This document shows positions 7,274-14,264 of a DNA stretch of 32,032 nucleotides, in pieces. The stretch is from an uncultured Ilumatobacter sp. (GTDB taxonomy: Bacteria > Actinomycetota > Acidimicrobiia > Acidimicrobiales > Ilumatobacteraceae). The stretch is taken from NCBI GenBank assembly GCA_937919625.1, contig CALFRK010000084.1, positions 1 to 32,032 of the forward strand, given 5' to 3'. Both the position numbers and the translations under genes were made by a program. The notes below the pieces were generated by a model, which saw nothing but the letters and a program-made list of their open reading frames with translations, was not told the origin of the DNA and made no database searches. Each line of letters begins with the position of its first letter. Within the stretch, counting starts at the first letter, position 1.

Positions 7274-7881
7274 GGAGTGGCCTCGACGCCGTACAGACCG
7301 CGGTCGGCGATCACGACCAGCACATCCTCGGTGACGAGATAATCGAGCGGGCGGCCATCGCTCCAGCGTCCACGAAGATCGGTGCTCGACACCTCGAGCC
7401 GCGGCACTTCGACCCTGATCCAGTCGATATCGGGATCGAGCCGCACTGGCTCGCCTGGGCGATCGACGACCACCAGCCGTGAGCGCTCTAGCACCTCGTC
7501 AGCCCGGGCCCAGGTGCGGATGCCAGCCGCAGCATCGTCGCCGACCACCGTGAACAGCTCGGCGCCGGGATACTCGGCGGCCAGCGCCGCCAGAGTGTCG
7601 GCCGTGTACGAGTTACCGCCGGACCGAATCTCGTGATCGCCGGCGATCAGACGATCCACCGACTCGACGGCTGCCTTCACCATGGCAAGCCGATCGGCCG
7701 CGGGAGTGATCGAACGTGTGCCCAGCTTCTGCCACGGCACATTGGCGACCATCAGGATCAGCAGATCGAGGTCGAGTGCATGACGCACGTTGACCGCCGT
7801 GACCAGGTGACCGACGTGGGGCGGGTCGAACGTGCCGCCGAAGACCCCGATACGCAAGGGTATCGTCTCCGCAGGCAGCAC
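7270..7881 (-). CDS. nadD: Nicotinate-nucleotide adenylyltransferase
   Basis: A 203-residue NadD, which adenylates nicotinic acid mononucleotide to deamido-NAD in NAD synthesis. The nucleotidyltransferase core is clear: GVFGGTFDPPHVGHL with the HxGH motif (His22, His25), the substrate segment NVPWQK, and the C-terminal SSTDLRGRWSDGRPLDYLV corresponding to the ISSTxIR motif. The GTG at 7881 is preceded by a TAGAAT hexamer ending eight bases upstream, pointing to a leaderless mRNA. It is the first gene of an operon with the LCP-like gene (4-base overlap) and rsfS, and is divergent from the sigma factor gene. Confidence 0.95.
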   Translation of the reverse strand: MLPAETIPLRIGVFGGTFDPPHVGHLVTAVNVRHALDLDLLILMVANVPWQKLGTRSITPAADRLAMVKAAVESVDRLIAGDHEIRSGGNSYTADTLAALAAEYPGAELFTVVGDDAAAGIRTWARADEVLERSRLVVVDRPGEPVRLDPDIDWIRVEVPRLEVSSTDLRGRWSDGRPLDYLVTEDVLVVIADRGLYGVEATP

Positions 7882-7889
7882 AATTGTCC

Positions 7890-7895
7890 ATTCTA
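7890..7895 (-). promoter_or_regulatory. -10 element of the nadD operon
   Basis: TAGAAT on the minus strand ends eight bases before the nadD GTG. This places the predicted transcription start at or within a base or two of the start codon. The -35 region is not recognisable. Confidence 0.5.
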
Positions 7896-8176
7896 GGTGG
7901 TTGATCTAGGTTCCCAGCACCGCTCGATCGCGGGGGTACTTGACAGCCTTGTTACAGTGGAAAGCTGGTCAAACTTCGCGTACCGGAAATCTGTTGGATT
8001 TCCTCTCACGCGGGGAACATATTGTTCGGACGAAACGTTTTACACGCTGTCAAGGCCGAACCTCTCAATCGGACTCCCCTTATCTCCTCCCCCCAAACAA
8101 CACGTTCCCGGCCGGTGCCCAACGGCACATTGGCGAGCGGACCGAACAACACCACGAATGGTTGATACGAAACATT
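7896..8176 (+). promoter_or_regulatory. Long leader of the sigma factor gene with two inverted repeats
   Basis: The space between the divergent nadD promoter and the sigma factor ATG has no gene. It contains two compact inverted repeats: 7985-8003 (GGAAATC, 5-base spacer, GATTTCC) and 8015-8027 (GAACA, 3-base spacer, TGTTC). The second resembles an operator half-site pair. A TTGACA occurs at 7940 but has no matching -10 at 16-19 bases. The length and the repeats suggest regulated expression of the sigma gene, but no regulator can be named from sequence. Confidence 0.35.
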
Positions 8177-9004
8177 ATGAATGACTCAATTGGTCTGTAC
8201 CTGAACGACATTGGAAAGGTGCCACTCCTCACCGCAGAGGACGAGCGCGAACTGTCGCGCACTATCGAAGCTGGCCGCGAGGCCGCCGAACTACTCGAGA
8301 GCGGCAAGCGCAACGCTGACCTCAAGGCGAAGGTTGCCAAGGCCGCCGAGGCCAAAGACCGCTTCATCCGCGCCAACCTGCGCCTTGTCGTGTCGATCGC
8401 ACGCCGCTATCCACTCCCCCAAGGTATGGACCTGCTCGACCTCATTCAGGAGGGCAACCTGGGCCTCGAGCACGCAGTCGACAAGTTCGACTGGCGCCGT
8501 GGCTTCAAGTTCTCGACCTACGCCACGTTCTGGATCCGCCAGGCCATCGGTCGGGCGCTCGACCAGAAGGCCAGCCTGATCCGTATCCCGGGCGATCGTT
8601 CGGCCAGCCTTCGCGCTGCCCTGCGTCAGGCCTCGGGCGACGGCGAGACCCTCGATCAGACCAATGCCGAGCTGCACCGCCTCACCACCCCGGTGTCGCT
8701 CGACAAGACGGTCGGCGACGATGGCGACGCCACGCTCGGCGACCTGATGGCGAACGGCGACGGAACCCCCGAGGATCACGTGATGCTGCTCGTCGAGAGC
8801 GATCTGTTAAACGAGCTGCTCGGCACCCTCGATGCTCGTGCCCGTTACGCGGTCGAGGCTCGCTTCGGCCTGCTCGACGGCGAGCGCAAGAGCTTTCGTG
8901 AGGTCGGTGAGAGCCTGGGCGTCACCGCCGAAGCCGCTCGGCGTCTGGTAAGCCGAGCCGTTGCAGGCCTCCGCGACGACGCCGAACGCATTTTGGCGGT
9001 CTGA
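8177..9004 (+). CDS. Sigma-70 family RNA polymerase sigma factor
   Basis: A 275-residue group 2-like sigma factor that would direct RNA polymerase to a set of promoters. Region 1.2 begins at the first residues (SIGLYLNDIGKVPLLTAEDE). Region 2 is strongly conserved (about 60-130: ANLRLVVSIARRYPL, DLIQEGNLGLEHAVDKFDWR, KFSTYATFWIRQAIGRAL). Region 3 is short and divergent: after IRIP the usual VHM helix is replaced by GDRSASLRAALRQ. Region 4 (about 210-272) keeps ARFGLLDGERKSFREVGE and the recognition helix GVTAEAARRLVSRAVAGL. The frame is open to 7940, but the added residues are not sigma-like, so I start at the ATG at 8177 where region 1.2 begins. No anti-sigma gene is adjacent. The altered region 3 suggests a specialised rather than principal sigma factor. 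Confidence 0.92.
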   Translation: MNDSIGLYLNDIGKVPLLTAEDERELSRTIEAGREAAELLESGKRNADLKAKVAKAAEAKDRFIRANLRLVVSIARRYPLPQGMDLLDLIQEGNLGLEHAVDKFDWRRGFKFSTYATFWIRQAIGRALDQKASLIRIPGDRSASLRAALRQASGDGETLDQTNAELHRLTTPVSLDKTVGDDGDATLGDLMANGDGTPEDHVMLLVESDLLNELLGTLDARARYAVEARFGLLDGERKSFREVGESLGVTAEAARRLVSRAVAGLRDDAERILAV

Positions 9005-9082
9005 GGCTCCGCCTAGCTGCGTTGCCGTCACCGAAAACCTCAGTCCCCAGAATCAAAACTAAGAATCAAACATCTGTTCAGT

Positions 9083-9120
9083 TGAACGTCGGCCGGGAAA
9101 CCGGCCGACGTTCACGTTTT
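9083..9120 (+). terminator. Rho-independent terminator after the sigma gene
   Basis: A perfect 14-bp stem (9083-9096 with 9101-9114; arm GAACGTCGGCCGG) capped by a GAAA tetraloop and followed by CGTTTT. This is a textbook intrinsic terminator, ending just 10 bases before the -10-like element of the next gene. Confidence 0.92.
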
Positions 9121-9129
9121 CAGCAGCGC

Positions 9130-9135
9130 TAGCCT
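9130..9135 (+). promoter_or_regulatory. -10 element of the DAHP synthase gene
   Basis: TAGCCT ends eight bases before the ATG at 9144, predicting a leaderless transcript. Any -35 would have to lie inside the right arm of the sigma-gene terminator (around 9107-9113), where only a poor match exists. Confidence 0.5.
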
Positions 9136-9143
9136 TTGCCCGC

Positions 9144-10499
9144 ATGGCGAAGAGCTGGTCCCCCACCTCCTGGCGATCGTTCCCCATCAAGCAGCAGCCG
9201 CTGTGGCCCGATGCGGCCGACCTCGACAGGGCGCTCAAGCAGATCGCCGGGTATCCCCCGCTGGTGTTCGCCGGCGAGGCTCGCTCGCTGCAGGCCGGGT
9301 TGGCCCAGGTTGCCGCCGGCAACGCCTTCTTGCTGCAGGCCGGCGACTGCGCCGAAAGCTTCGATGACTTCTCCGCCGACAGCATCCGCGAGAAGCTGCG
9401 CGTGATCCTTCAGATGGCGATCGTGCTCACCTACTCGATGGGTGTTCCGGTGATGAAGGTCGGACGTCTCGCCGGCCAGTTCGCCAAGCCGCGATCGGCC
9501 GACTACGAGAAGGTCGGCGACGACCAGATCCCAGTATTTCGAGGCCACATCGTCAATGCCGATGGTCCCACTGCGGCCGCTCGCTTGCCTACCCCCGAGC
9601 GGCTGGTTCAGGCCTACCACCAGTCGGCCGCCACGCTCAACCTCGTGCGGGCGTTCACCAAGGGCGGCTTCGCAGCTCTCGACCGAGTCCACGCTTGGAA
9701 CCAAGAGTTCGTCGCATCCAGCCCGGCAGGTCGGCGCTACGAACAACTCGCCCAGGAGATCGACCGGGCCCTGCACTTCATGCGCGCCACCGGTATCGAC
9801 AACGAGGCCAACTCCAATCTCAACCAGGTCGACGTGTGGACCAGCCACGAGGCGTTGCTCTTGTCGTATGAGGAAGCGCTCACCCGCCAGGACTCAACCA
9901 CCGGCAGCTGGTACGACTGCTCGGCGCACATGCTGTGGATCGGCGAACGCACCCGCGAACTCGACGGTGCTCACGTCGAATTCCTGCGCGGCGTCGGTAA
10001 CCCGATCGGCTGCAAGGTTGGCCCCACGATGACCGGCGAAGAACTGATCAGCCTCTGTGAAGCGGTCAATCCGTCCCGAATTCCCGGCCGGCTGACGCTG
10101 ATCACCAGGATGGGCGTCGACAACATCGAGGACCACCTACGACCTTTGCTGCGGGCTGTCAAAGACAGCGGTCACCCGGTGGTCTGGGCGTGCGACCCGA
10201 TGCACGGCAACACCTACACCAGCGTCGGCGGCCACAAAACCCGCGACTTCGAATCGATCGTCGGCGAGATCGAGGGCTTCGTGCGGGCCCACCACGTCGA
10301 AGGCACCTGGCCCGGCGGGATCCACATCGAGCTCACCGGAGAGAACGTCACCGAGTGCATCGGCGGCGCCGACAAGCTGATCGACTCCGACCTCGACAGT
10401 CGATACGAAACGGTCTGCGACCCCCGACTCAACGGCCGACAGTCACTCGAGCTGGCATTCCGCACCGCCGAAATGATCCGCTCGACCGAGGCCTCCTGA
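9144..10499 (+). CDS. aroG: Class II 3-deoxy-7-phosphoheptulonate (DAHP) synthase
   Basis: A 451-residue class II (plant/actinobacterial type) DAHP synthase. It condenses phosphoenolpyruvate with erythrose 4-phosphate in the first step of the shikimate pathway to aromatic amino acids. Class II marks are visible throughout: SWRSFPIKQQPLWPD near the start, GNAFLLQAGDCAESF with the metal-binding Cys, MPVMKVGRLAGQFAKPRS-like VGRLAGQFAKPRSADYE, GNPIGCKVGPTM, WACDPMHGNTYTS with the metal-binding His, and HIELTGENVTECIGG. The length is typical and no chorismate mutase domain is fused. It starts at the ATG at 9144 with no ribosome binding site but with a well-placed -10 hexamer. The beta-lactamase-like gene follows after six bases and may be co-transcribed. 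The symbol follows mycobacterial use for this class. Confidence 0.95.
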   Translation: MAKSWSPTSWRSFPIKQQPLWPDAADLDRALKQIAGYPPLVFAGEARSLQAGLAQVAAGNAFLLQAGDCAESFDDFSADSIREKLRVILQMAIVLTYSMGVPVMKVGRLAGQFAKPRSADYEKVGDDQIPVFRGHIVNADGPTAAARLPTPERLVQAYHQSAATLNLVRAFTKGGFAALDRVHAWNQEFVASSPAGRRYEQLAQEIDRALHFMRATGIDNEANSNLNQVDVWTSHEALLLSYEEALTRQDSTTGSWYDCSAHMLWIGERTRELDGAHVEFLRGVGNPIGCKVGPTMTGEELISLCEAVNPSRIPGRLTLITRMGVDNIEDHLRPLLRAVKDSGHPVVWACDPMHGNTYTSVGGHKTRDFESIVGEIEGFVRAHHVEGTWPGGIHIELTGENVTECIGGADKLIDSDLDSRYETVCDPRLNGRQSLELAFRTAEMIRSTEAS

Positions 10500-10505
10500 G
10501 CCGGC

Positions 10506-11360
10506 ATGATGTCGGCCCTCCATCTGGTCGCCTCTTGGCCGGTGGATCACGCTGCCGCCGCAATCGTCACCAGGCACGGTGTCGAGTCGATCGGTGATCC
10601 CGAGCTTTCCTACCAACTGGCGTCGCTGAGCAAGCCGATCACCGCCTGGGCGATCATGGTCGGAGTCGAGGAGGGCATCGTCAATCTCGACGACCCACTG
10701 CGTCATGTCGAAGCCCCGGATGGTGCGACACTGCGGCACCTACTCAGCCACGCGGCGGGGTTCGGATTCACCGGCGCCACATCGGTGGCCGGCGTGGCAC
10801 AGCGCAGGATGTACTCGAACACAGGCATCGAACGCGCCGCCGACGAACTGGCGGGCGCCGCCGAGATGACGTTCGAGCACTATCTCAGCGAAGCCGTATT
10901 CCAGCCGCTCGGTATGCAGGCGACCGAGCTGCGCGGGTCGCCGGCGCAAGGCATCTGGAGCACGCTCGACGACACCGTGCGCTTCGTGTCAGAAATGCGC
11001 AGGCCCCTGTTGCTGGCACCGTCAACATACGCCGACATGATCAGTCCGCAGTTCCCCAAGCTCGCAGGTATCGTTCCGAATGTGGGCCGTTTTGATCCGT
11101 GCCCCTGGGGACTCGGGGTAGAAGTTCGTGGCGCTAAAGCGCCGCATTGGATGGGGAGCGCCAACTCATCGGCCACCTTCGGGCACTTCGGTGGCGCCGG
11201 CACGATGATGTGGGTCGACCCGCTCGCCGACGTCGGCGTCGTTGCCTTGACCGACCGCATGTTCAACGAGTGGAGTGCCGACGCTCTGCGGTTGTGGCCC
11301 GAGTTCTCCGATGCCGTGCTGGCCGATACCCGCGCCGCAACTCTGGGGTGCGACAACTGA
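10506..11360 (+). CDS. Serine beta-lactamase/penicillin-binding-like hydrolase
   Basis: A 284-residue protein of the serine beta-lactamase (class C / DD-peptidase-like) superfamily. The SxxK nucleophile motif is SLSK (Ser40, Lys43), the tyrosine motif is YSN (103-105), and the third motif near the C-terminus is HFGGAG (227-232) in place of KTG/HTG. It is shorter than true class C enzymes (about 360) and has no signal peptide, so it is probably a cytoplasmic esterase or peptidase rather than a resistance enzyme. The MM start (10506 or 10509) lies six bases after the DAHP synthase stop. Its own stop overlaps the next start by one base (TGATG), so three genes likely form one operon. Confidence 0.85.
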   Translation: MMSALHLVASWPVDHAAAAIVTRHGVESIGDPELSYQLASLSKPITAWAIMVGVEEGIVNLDDPLRHVEAPDGATLRHLLSHAAGFGFTGATSVAGVAQRRMYSNTGIERAADELAGAAEMTFEHYLSEAVFQPLGMQATELRGSPAQGIWSTLDDTVRFVSEMRRPLLLAPSTYADMISPQFPKLAGIVPNVGRFDPCPWGLGVEVRGAKAPHWMGSANSSATFGHFGGAGTMMWVDPLADVGVVALTDRMFNEWSADALRLWPEFSDAVLADTRAATLGCDN

Positions 11361-11812
11361 TGTTTCAGCCAGGCGATCGTGTGAAGTGGGAAACCATCGG
11401 CGATGCCGGGTTCCCACTTGTTCGCTACGGATTTGTTGGTGGGTGCAACGGATTTGGCAACCGAGTCGCCGTCATGTTCGACGGGCATCTCAAGGGCGAC
11501 ACCGTGGTCGAGCTCGACCAACTCGCCGCCGTCACGATCACGAATATCGAGTTGCACCTGCACGGCGCCGACCTGCTCGAAGATCCTGCGTTGCGTCAGG
11601 GCCTCGTCAGCCTGTGGTCAGCCGAGGCCGACCAGGCCGGCCTGGAAGTGCACTCGATCCAGCTGCTCGGCAGTGGGGTCCGAGACAGCGCTGGAGATGG
11701 CTTCGCACTTGCCGAACTGATGTCTGGCGGCCGCCAATACGTGCTGCGAGCCGTCCGTGAACTCAACGGCGAAGAAATGGTCTGCGTCAAAGCCGACCTC
11801 CCCAACCCCTGA
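11360..11812 (+). CDS. Conserved-looking protein of unknown function
   Basis: A 150-residue protein that I do not recognise. The first 50 residues (MFQPGDRVKWETIGDAGFPL...RVAVMFDGHLKGDTVVEL) resemble an SH3/KOW-like beta-barrel: a PGDRV opening followed by a V-V-FDG strand pattern. The rest is mixed alpha/beta with SLWSAEADQAGLEV and a final strand pair RQYVLRAVRELNGEEMVCVK. There is no signal peptide or membrane segment. I start it at the ATG at 11360, which shares its A with the TGA of the beta-lactamase-like gene. This tight coupling suggests joint synthesis with that hydrolase. Codon use is like its neighbours, so I believe it is real. Confidence 0.75.
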   Translation: MFQPGDRVKWETIGDAGFPLVRYGFVGGCNGFGNRVAVMFDGHLKGDTVVELDQLAAVTITNIELHLHGADLLEDPALRQGLVSLWSAEADQAGLEVHSIQLLGSGVRDSAGDGFALAELMSGGRQYVLRAVRELNGEEMVCVKADLPNP

Positions 11813-11816
11813 GACC

Positions 11817-11847
11817 GTTACCAAAGGTGCCAGGCACCTTTGGTAAC
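11817..11847. repeat. Palindromic repeat, copy 1 of a pair
   Basis: A 31-base perfect palindrome around one central A: the left arm is GTTACCAAAGGTGCC and the right arm its exact complement. It begins five bases after the stop of the plus-strand gene and is one of two near-identical copies between convergent genes. It could fold into a 15-bp hairpin on either strand and so act as a terminator in both directions. Its symmetry and duplication also fit a dispersed REP-like element. Confidence 0.9.
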
Positions 11848-11873
11848 GCCACACCACCCTGGCGGCACCGATT

Positions 11874-11904
11874 GTTACCAAAGGTGCCTGGCACCCTTGG
11901 TAAC
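11874..11904. repeat. Palindromic repeat, copy 2 of a pair
   Basis: A second 31-base palindrome, identical to copy 1 at 29 of 31 positions. The central base is T instead of A, and one arm base differs (GGCACCCTTGG against GGCACCTTTGG). The arm change leaves a G-U pair on minus-strand RNA, so the hairpin holds better for thiolase transcripts arriving from that side. It ends 11 bases before the thiolase stop codon. The 26 bases between the copies show nothing else. Confidence 0.9.
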
Positions 11905-11915
11905 GGTGGCGTTGC

Positions 11916-13118
11916 TCAGCTCAGGCGCTCGATGATCATGGCCATACCTTGTCCGCCACCGACACACATGGTTTCGATGCCGTACTGCTTGTCGGCGGCC
12001 TGCAGGCCGTGGATCAGGGTCGTCATGATGCGGGCGCCCGTCATACCAAACGGATGGCCAAGCGCAATCGAGCCACCATTGACGTTGAGCTTGTCGATCG
12101 GGATCTCGAGGTGCTTGGCCGACGGGATGACCTGCGCCGCGAACGCCTCGTTGATCTCGACAAGATCAATGTCGCTGATCGTCATACCGGCACGGCCGAG
12201 CGCCTGGCGGACGGCTTCGATCGGGCCGAGGCCCATGATCTCAGGATTGAGACCAGTGACTCCCGACGCCACGATGCGGGCGAGCGGGGTGACGCCCAAC
12301 TGGCGAGCCTTGGTGTCGCTCATCACCATCACGGCGGCTGCGCCGTCGTTGAGCGGGCAGGCGTTTCCGGCGGTGACCGACCCGTCGGGACGAAACACCG
12401 GCTTGAGGCCAGCAAGCCCGTCGGCAGTGGTGCCAGCGCGCGGCCCGTCGTCTTTCGATACCACGGTGCCATCAGGCAGGACCAGCGGCGTGATCTCCTG
12501 CTCCCAGAAACCATTCTGCTGGTTGGCCACTGCGAGCTGCTGGCTGCGAGCGGCAAACTCGTCCATCTCGCGGCGGGTCACGCCTTCGGCCTGAACCACA
12601 TTCTCAGCCGTCTGGCCCATGGCGATGTAGAGGTCGGACAGGCCTTCGGACGCCATCCAAATCGGGGCACCTCCCTGCGAGCGCTCTGTTGTGCGAGCAC
12701 CGGCCTCGCCGAAGATCGAGTTCGGTGCGGTGTCGGAGGCACCGTGCCCATAGCGGCTGACGGCCTCGACGCCGGCCGAGATGAAGCAGTCGCCCTCGCC
12801 CGACTTGATGGCGTGGGCGGCCATACGGATCGTCTGCAAGCTGGACGAGCAATAACGGTTGACTGTCACGCCAGGCACATTGTCGAGGCCTGCCAACACA
12901 GCCACGGCACGGCCGATGTTGAACCCGGCCTCGCCAGCCGGCTGGCCACAGCCCATGATCAAGTCTTCGATGTCGTCTGCACCGACCTGCGGCACCTTTT
13001 GCATCAGCGCTCGCACGATCTGGGCCGACATGTCGTCGGGACGCAGGTCGACCAGCGACCCCTTCATGGCGCGCCCAATGGGGCTTCGGGCAGTGGCGAC
13101 GATCACAGCTTCAGTCAT
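11916..13118 (-). CDS. Acetyl-CoA C-acyltransferase (thiolase)
   Basis: A 400-residue thiolase of the degradative/biosynthetic thiolase family. It carries out thiolytic cleavage of 3-oxoacyl-CoA, or the reverse condensation, in beta-oxidation or related acyl-CoA pathways. The acyl-accepting Cys is in VNRYCSSSLQTIRMAA (Cys90), the catalytic His in GGSIALGHPFGMTGAR (His355), and the general base Cys in MCVGGGQGMA (Cys385). The NEAFAAQ motif is also present. The length is standard. A TTG at 13148 would add ten non-homologous residues. I chose the ATG at 13118 because the family begins there (MTEAVIVATARSPIGRA) and a TACGCT hexamer ends seven bases upstream. No other beta-oxidation gene is adjacent. 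The gene is bracketed by palindromic repeats on both sides. Confidence 0.95.
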   Translation of the reverse strand: MTEAVIVATARSPIGRAMKGSLVDLRPDDMSAQIVRALMQKVPQVGADDIEDLIMGCGQPAGEAGFNIGRAVAVLAGLDNVPGVTVNRYCSSSLQTIRMAAHAIKSGEGDCFISAGVEAVSRYGHGASDTAPNSIFGEAGARTTERSQGGAPIWMASEGLSDLYIAMGQTAENVVQAEGVTRREMDEFAARSQQLAVANQQNGFWEQEITPLVLPDGTVVSKDDGPRAGTTADGLAGLKPVFRPDGSVTAGNACPLNDGAAAVMVMSDTKARQLGVTPLARIVASGVTGLNPEIMGLGPIEAVRQALGRAGMTISDIDLVEINEAFAAQVIPSAKHLEIPIDKLNVNGGSIALGHPFGMTGARIMTTLIHGLQAADKQYGIETMCVGGGQGMAMIIERLS

Positions 13119-13125
13119 GCCGAAC

Positions 13126-13131
13126 AGCGTA
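13126..13131 (-). promoter_or_regulatory. -10 element of the thiolase gene
   Basis: TACGCT on the minus strand ends seven bases before the thiolase ATG, with a weak TTTCAG -35 candidate 17 bases further up. This predicts a leaderless mRNA and decides the start. Confidence 0.5.
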
Positions 13132-13157
13132 GTTACCGACAGTGGCAACTGAAACGA

Positions 13158-13186
13158 GTACGAGTTGTGTCTGACACAACTCGTAC
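13158..13186. repeat. Perfect 29-base palindrome upstream of the thiolase gene
   Basis: The left arm GTACGAGTTGTGTC and its exact complement flank a single central T. The centre GTGTC-T-GACAC has the same design as the downstream pair, GTGCC-A-GGCAC. It lies between the thiolase promoter and the lipoprotein stop codon (the lipoprotein gene is also on the minus strand), so it may terminate lipoprotein transcription, but its symmetry exceeds what a terminator needs and no U tract follows. Confidence 0.85.
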
Positions 13187-13199
13187 CCCGACTCTGATC

Positions 13200-13227
13200 A
13201 ACGACCCGTCGCCAACGACCCGTCGCC
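13200..13227. repeat. Tandem 14-base direct repeat
   Basis: AACGACCCGTCGCC occurs twice in immediate succession between the palindrome and the lipoprotein stop codon. It is non-coding. It may be a replication slippage product or a paired protein-binding site. Confidence 0.7.
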
Positions 13228-13239
13228 TGTCGATGACGG

Positions 13240-14118
13240 TTAGCCGAGCGGCACCCAGGTCAGCGAGACAAGCGTCTCGAAAGTCAGATTACCCGCCGCA
13301 TCGTTTGCCACTTCTTCCGTCGACATGTTGATGCCGACCGAGGCGTTCGAGCGTTCGCCGGTAATCAAAACGAACTTCGCACCGTCGGTCGAGAAATCAC
13401 TCTTCTCCACATCGAATCCCTCGGCATTCAGGAAGTCTTCATACAGATTCGCAACGGTATCGAAGTCGGCTTCGGGAGTATTCAGCACCGCTGTGAAGGT
13501 CGTGCCGCTGGCGTCGTCGTACTGGAACGAACTGCCGACCTCGTAGTTGGCCGGCACCGGGAACGGGAAGTCGTCGGGGAGCTCACCGCCGAACGCCACC
13601 TCTCCCGAGATTTCACCATCATCGAACGTCAGGGTGGTCTCGTCAGCGTCCGGCTCGGCCACATCGGGGTCGGGCCCATCCGCAGAGTCGTCGCCGCCGA
13701 CATCGATCCCGCACGCATCAGAGGCCGCCTCTATGCGGTTCATGCTGGCCTCGAGCTCGGCATCCTCGGCATCACTGAACGGATAGTCGGAAGTAGGATC
13801 CTCGCTCCATTTTGCGATCTCCTCGAACCCGGCGACCGCTCGATCGAAGTCGTCAGCTAGGTCCCCTGAGGCGGCGTCCCCGAGTCGTCGATAGAGATCG
13901 GCGATGTCACTGTAGAAATCGTCACTCTCGAAGTCCTCCTCGAATCCGGCGAGATCGTCGGCGATGTCGAGAGCCGTCCTGCAAAAGTCACCACTCGCAC
14001 CAGACTCGCCGGCGCCACCGCCTCCAAAGTCGTCGACGCCACCGCCTCCGAAGTCACTCCCACCGCACCCGACCAGTGCCACCGACAAGATCGTTACCAT
14101 CGATATTGCTCGTCTCAC
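13240..14118 (-). CDS. Secreted acidic lipoprotein of unknown function
   Basis: A 292-residue predicted lipoprotein. The signal peptide VRRAISMVTILSVALVGC ends in a lipobox (LVGC), so the Cys at about position 18 should be lipidated and the protein anchored on the outer face of the membrane. A Gly/Asp linker with two DFGGGG units follows, then a helical, very acidic region (about 40-130, e.g. DDLAGFEEDFESDDFYSDIA) and a C-terminal beta-rich domain (about 160-292) starting near FDDGEISGEVAFGGELPDDF. I cannot name the domain. The frame opens at 14139, but I chose the GTG at 14118 because a perfect AAGGAGG site sits six bases before it. The acidic character could suit a marine or saline habitat or metal binding; this is inference. 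Confidence 0.85.
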   Translation of the reverse strand: MRRAISMVTILSVALVGCGGSDFGGGGVDDFGGGGAGESGASGDFCRTALDIADDLAGFEEDFESDDFYSDIADLYRRLGDAASGDLADDFDRAVAGFEEIAKWSEDPTSDYPFSDAEDAELEASMNRIEAASDACGIDVGGDDSADGPDPDVAEPDADETTLTFDDGEISGEVAFGGELPDDFPFPVPANYEVGSSFQYDDASGTTFTAVLNTPEADFDTVANLYEDFLNAEGFDVEKSDFSTDGAKFVLITGERSNASVGINMSTEEVANDAAGNLTFETLVSLTWVPLG

Positions 14119-14124
14119 AACGCC

Positions 14125-14131
14125 CCTCCTT
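14125..14131 (-). promoter_or_regulatory. Strong ribosome binding site of the lipoprotein gene
   Basis: AAGGAGG on the minus strand, six bases before the GTG at 14118. It is the best Shine-Dalgarno sequence in the window and shows that the upstream in-frame GTG at 14139 is not the start. Confidence 0.85.
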
Positions 14132-14147
14132 AGTTCCACATGGAACT
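14132..14147. promoter_or_regulatory. Inverted repeat next to the lipoprotein ribosome binding site
   Basis: AGTTCCA and TGGAACT flank CA, a 16-base inverted repeat that directly abuts the Shine-Dalgarno sequence. It could be an operator or a small leader hairpin controlling access to the ribosome binding site. No regulator is identifiable. Confidence 0.4.
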
Positions 14148-14264
14148 TGGAGCGACTTCAAATGATCGCCCAGATCCACGGATCTGTATCGCCACCAATT
14201 CTCAACATCGTTCGGCCAGGCAGATAGGGCCGATGGTCCCGAGCAGCGCCAAGCCAGGTGCGAC

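Noticed and set aside
7940-7945. Perfect TTGACA as -35 box of the sigma gene
   Set aside because: No TAnnnT or TATAAT-like hexamer occurs 16-19 bases downstream.
8015-8027. LexA/SOS box-like GAAC...GTTC before the sigma gene
   Set aside because: The spacer is five bases (ATATT), whereas the actinobacterial SOS box needs GAAC-N4-GTTC. I keep it only as an inverted repeat.
10506-11360. Antibiotic-resistance beta-lactamase
   Set aside because: There is no signal peptide, the length is short, and the third motif is HFGG rather than KTG/KSG. A general serine hydrolase is the safer call.
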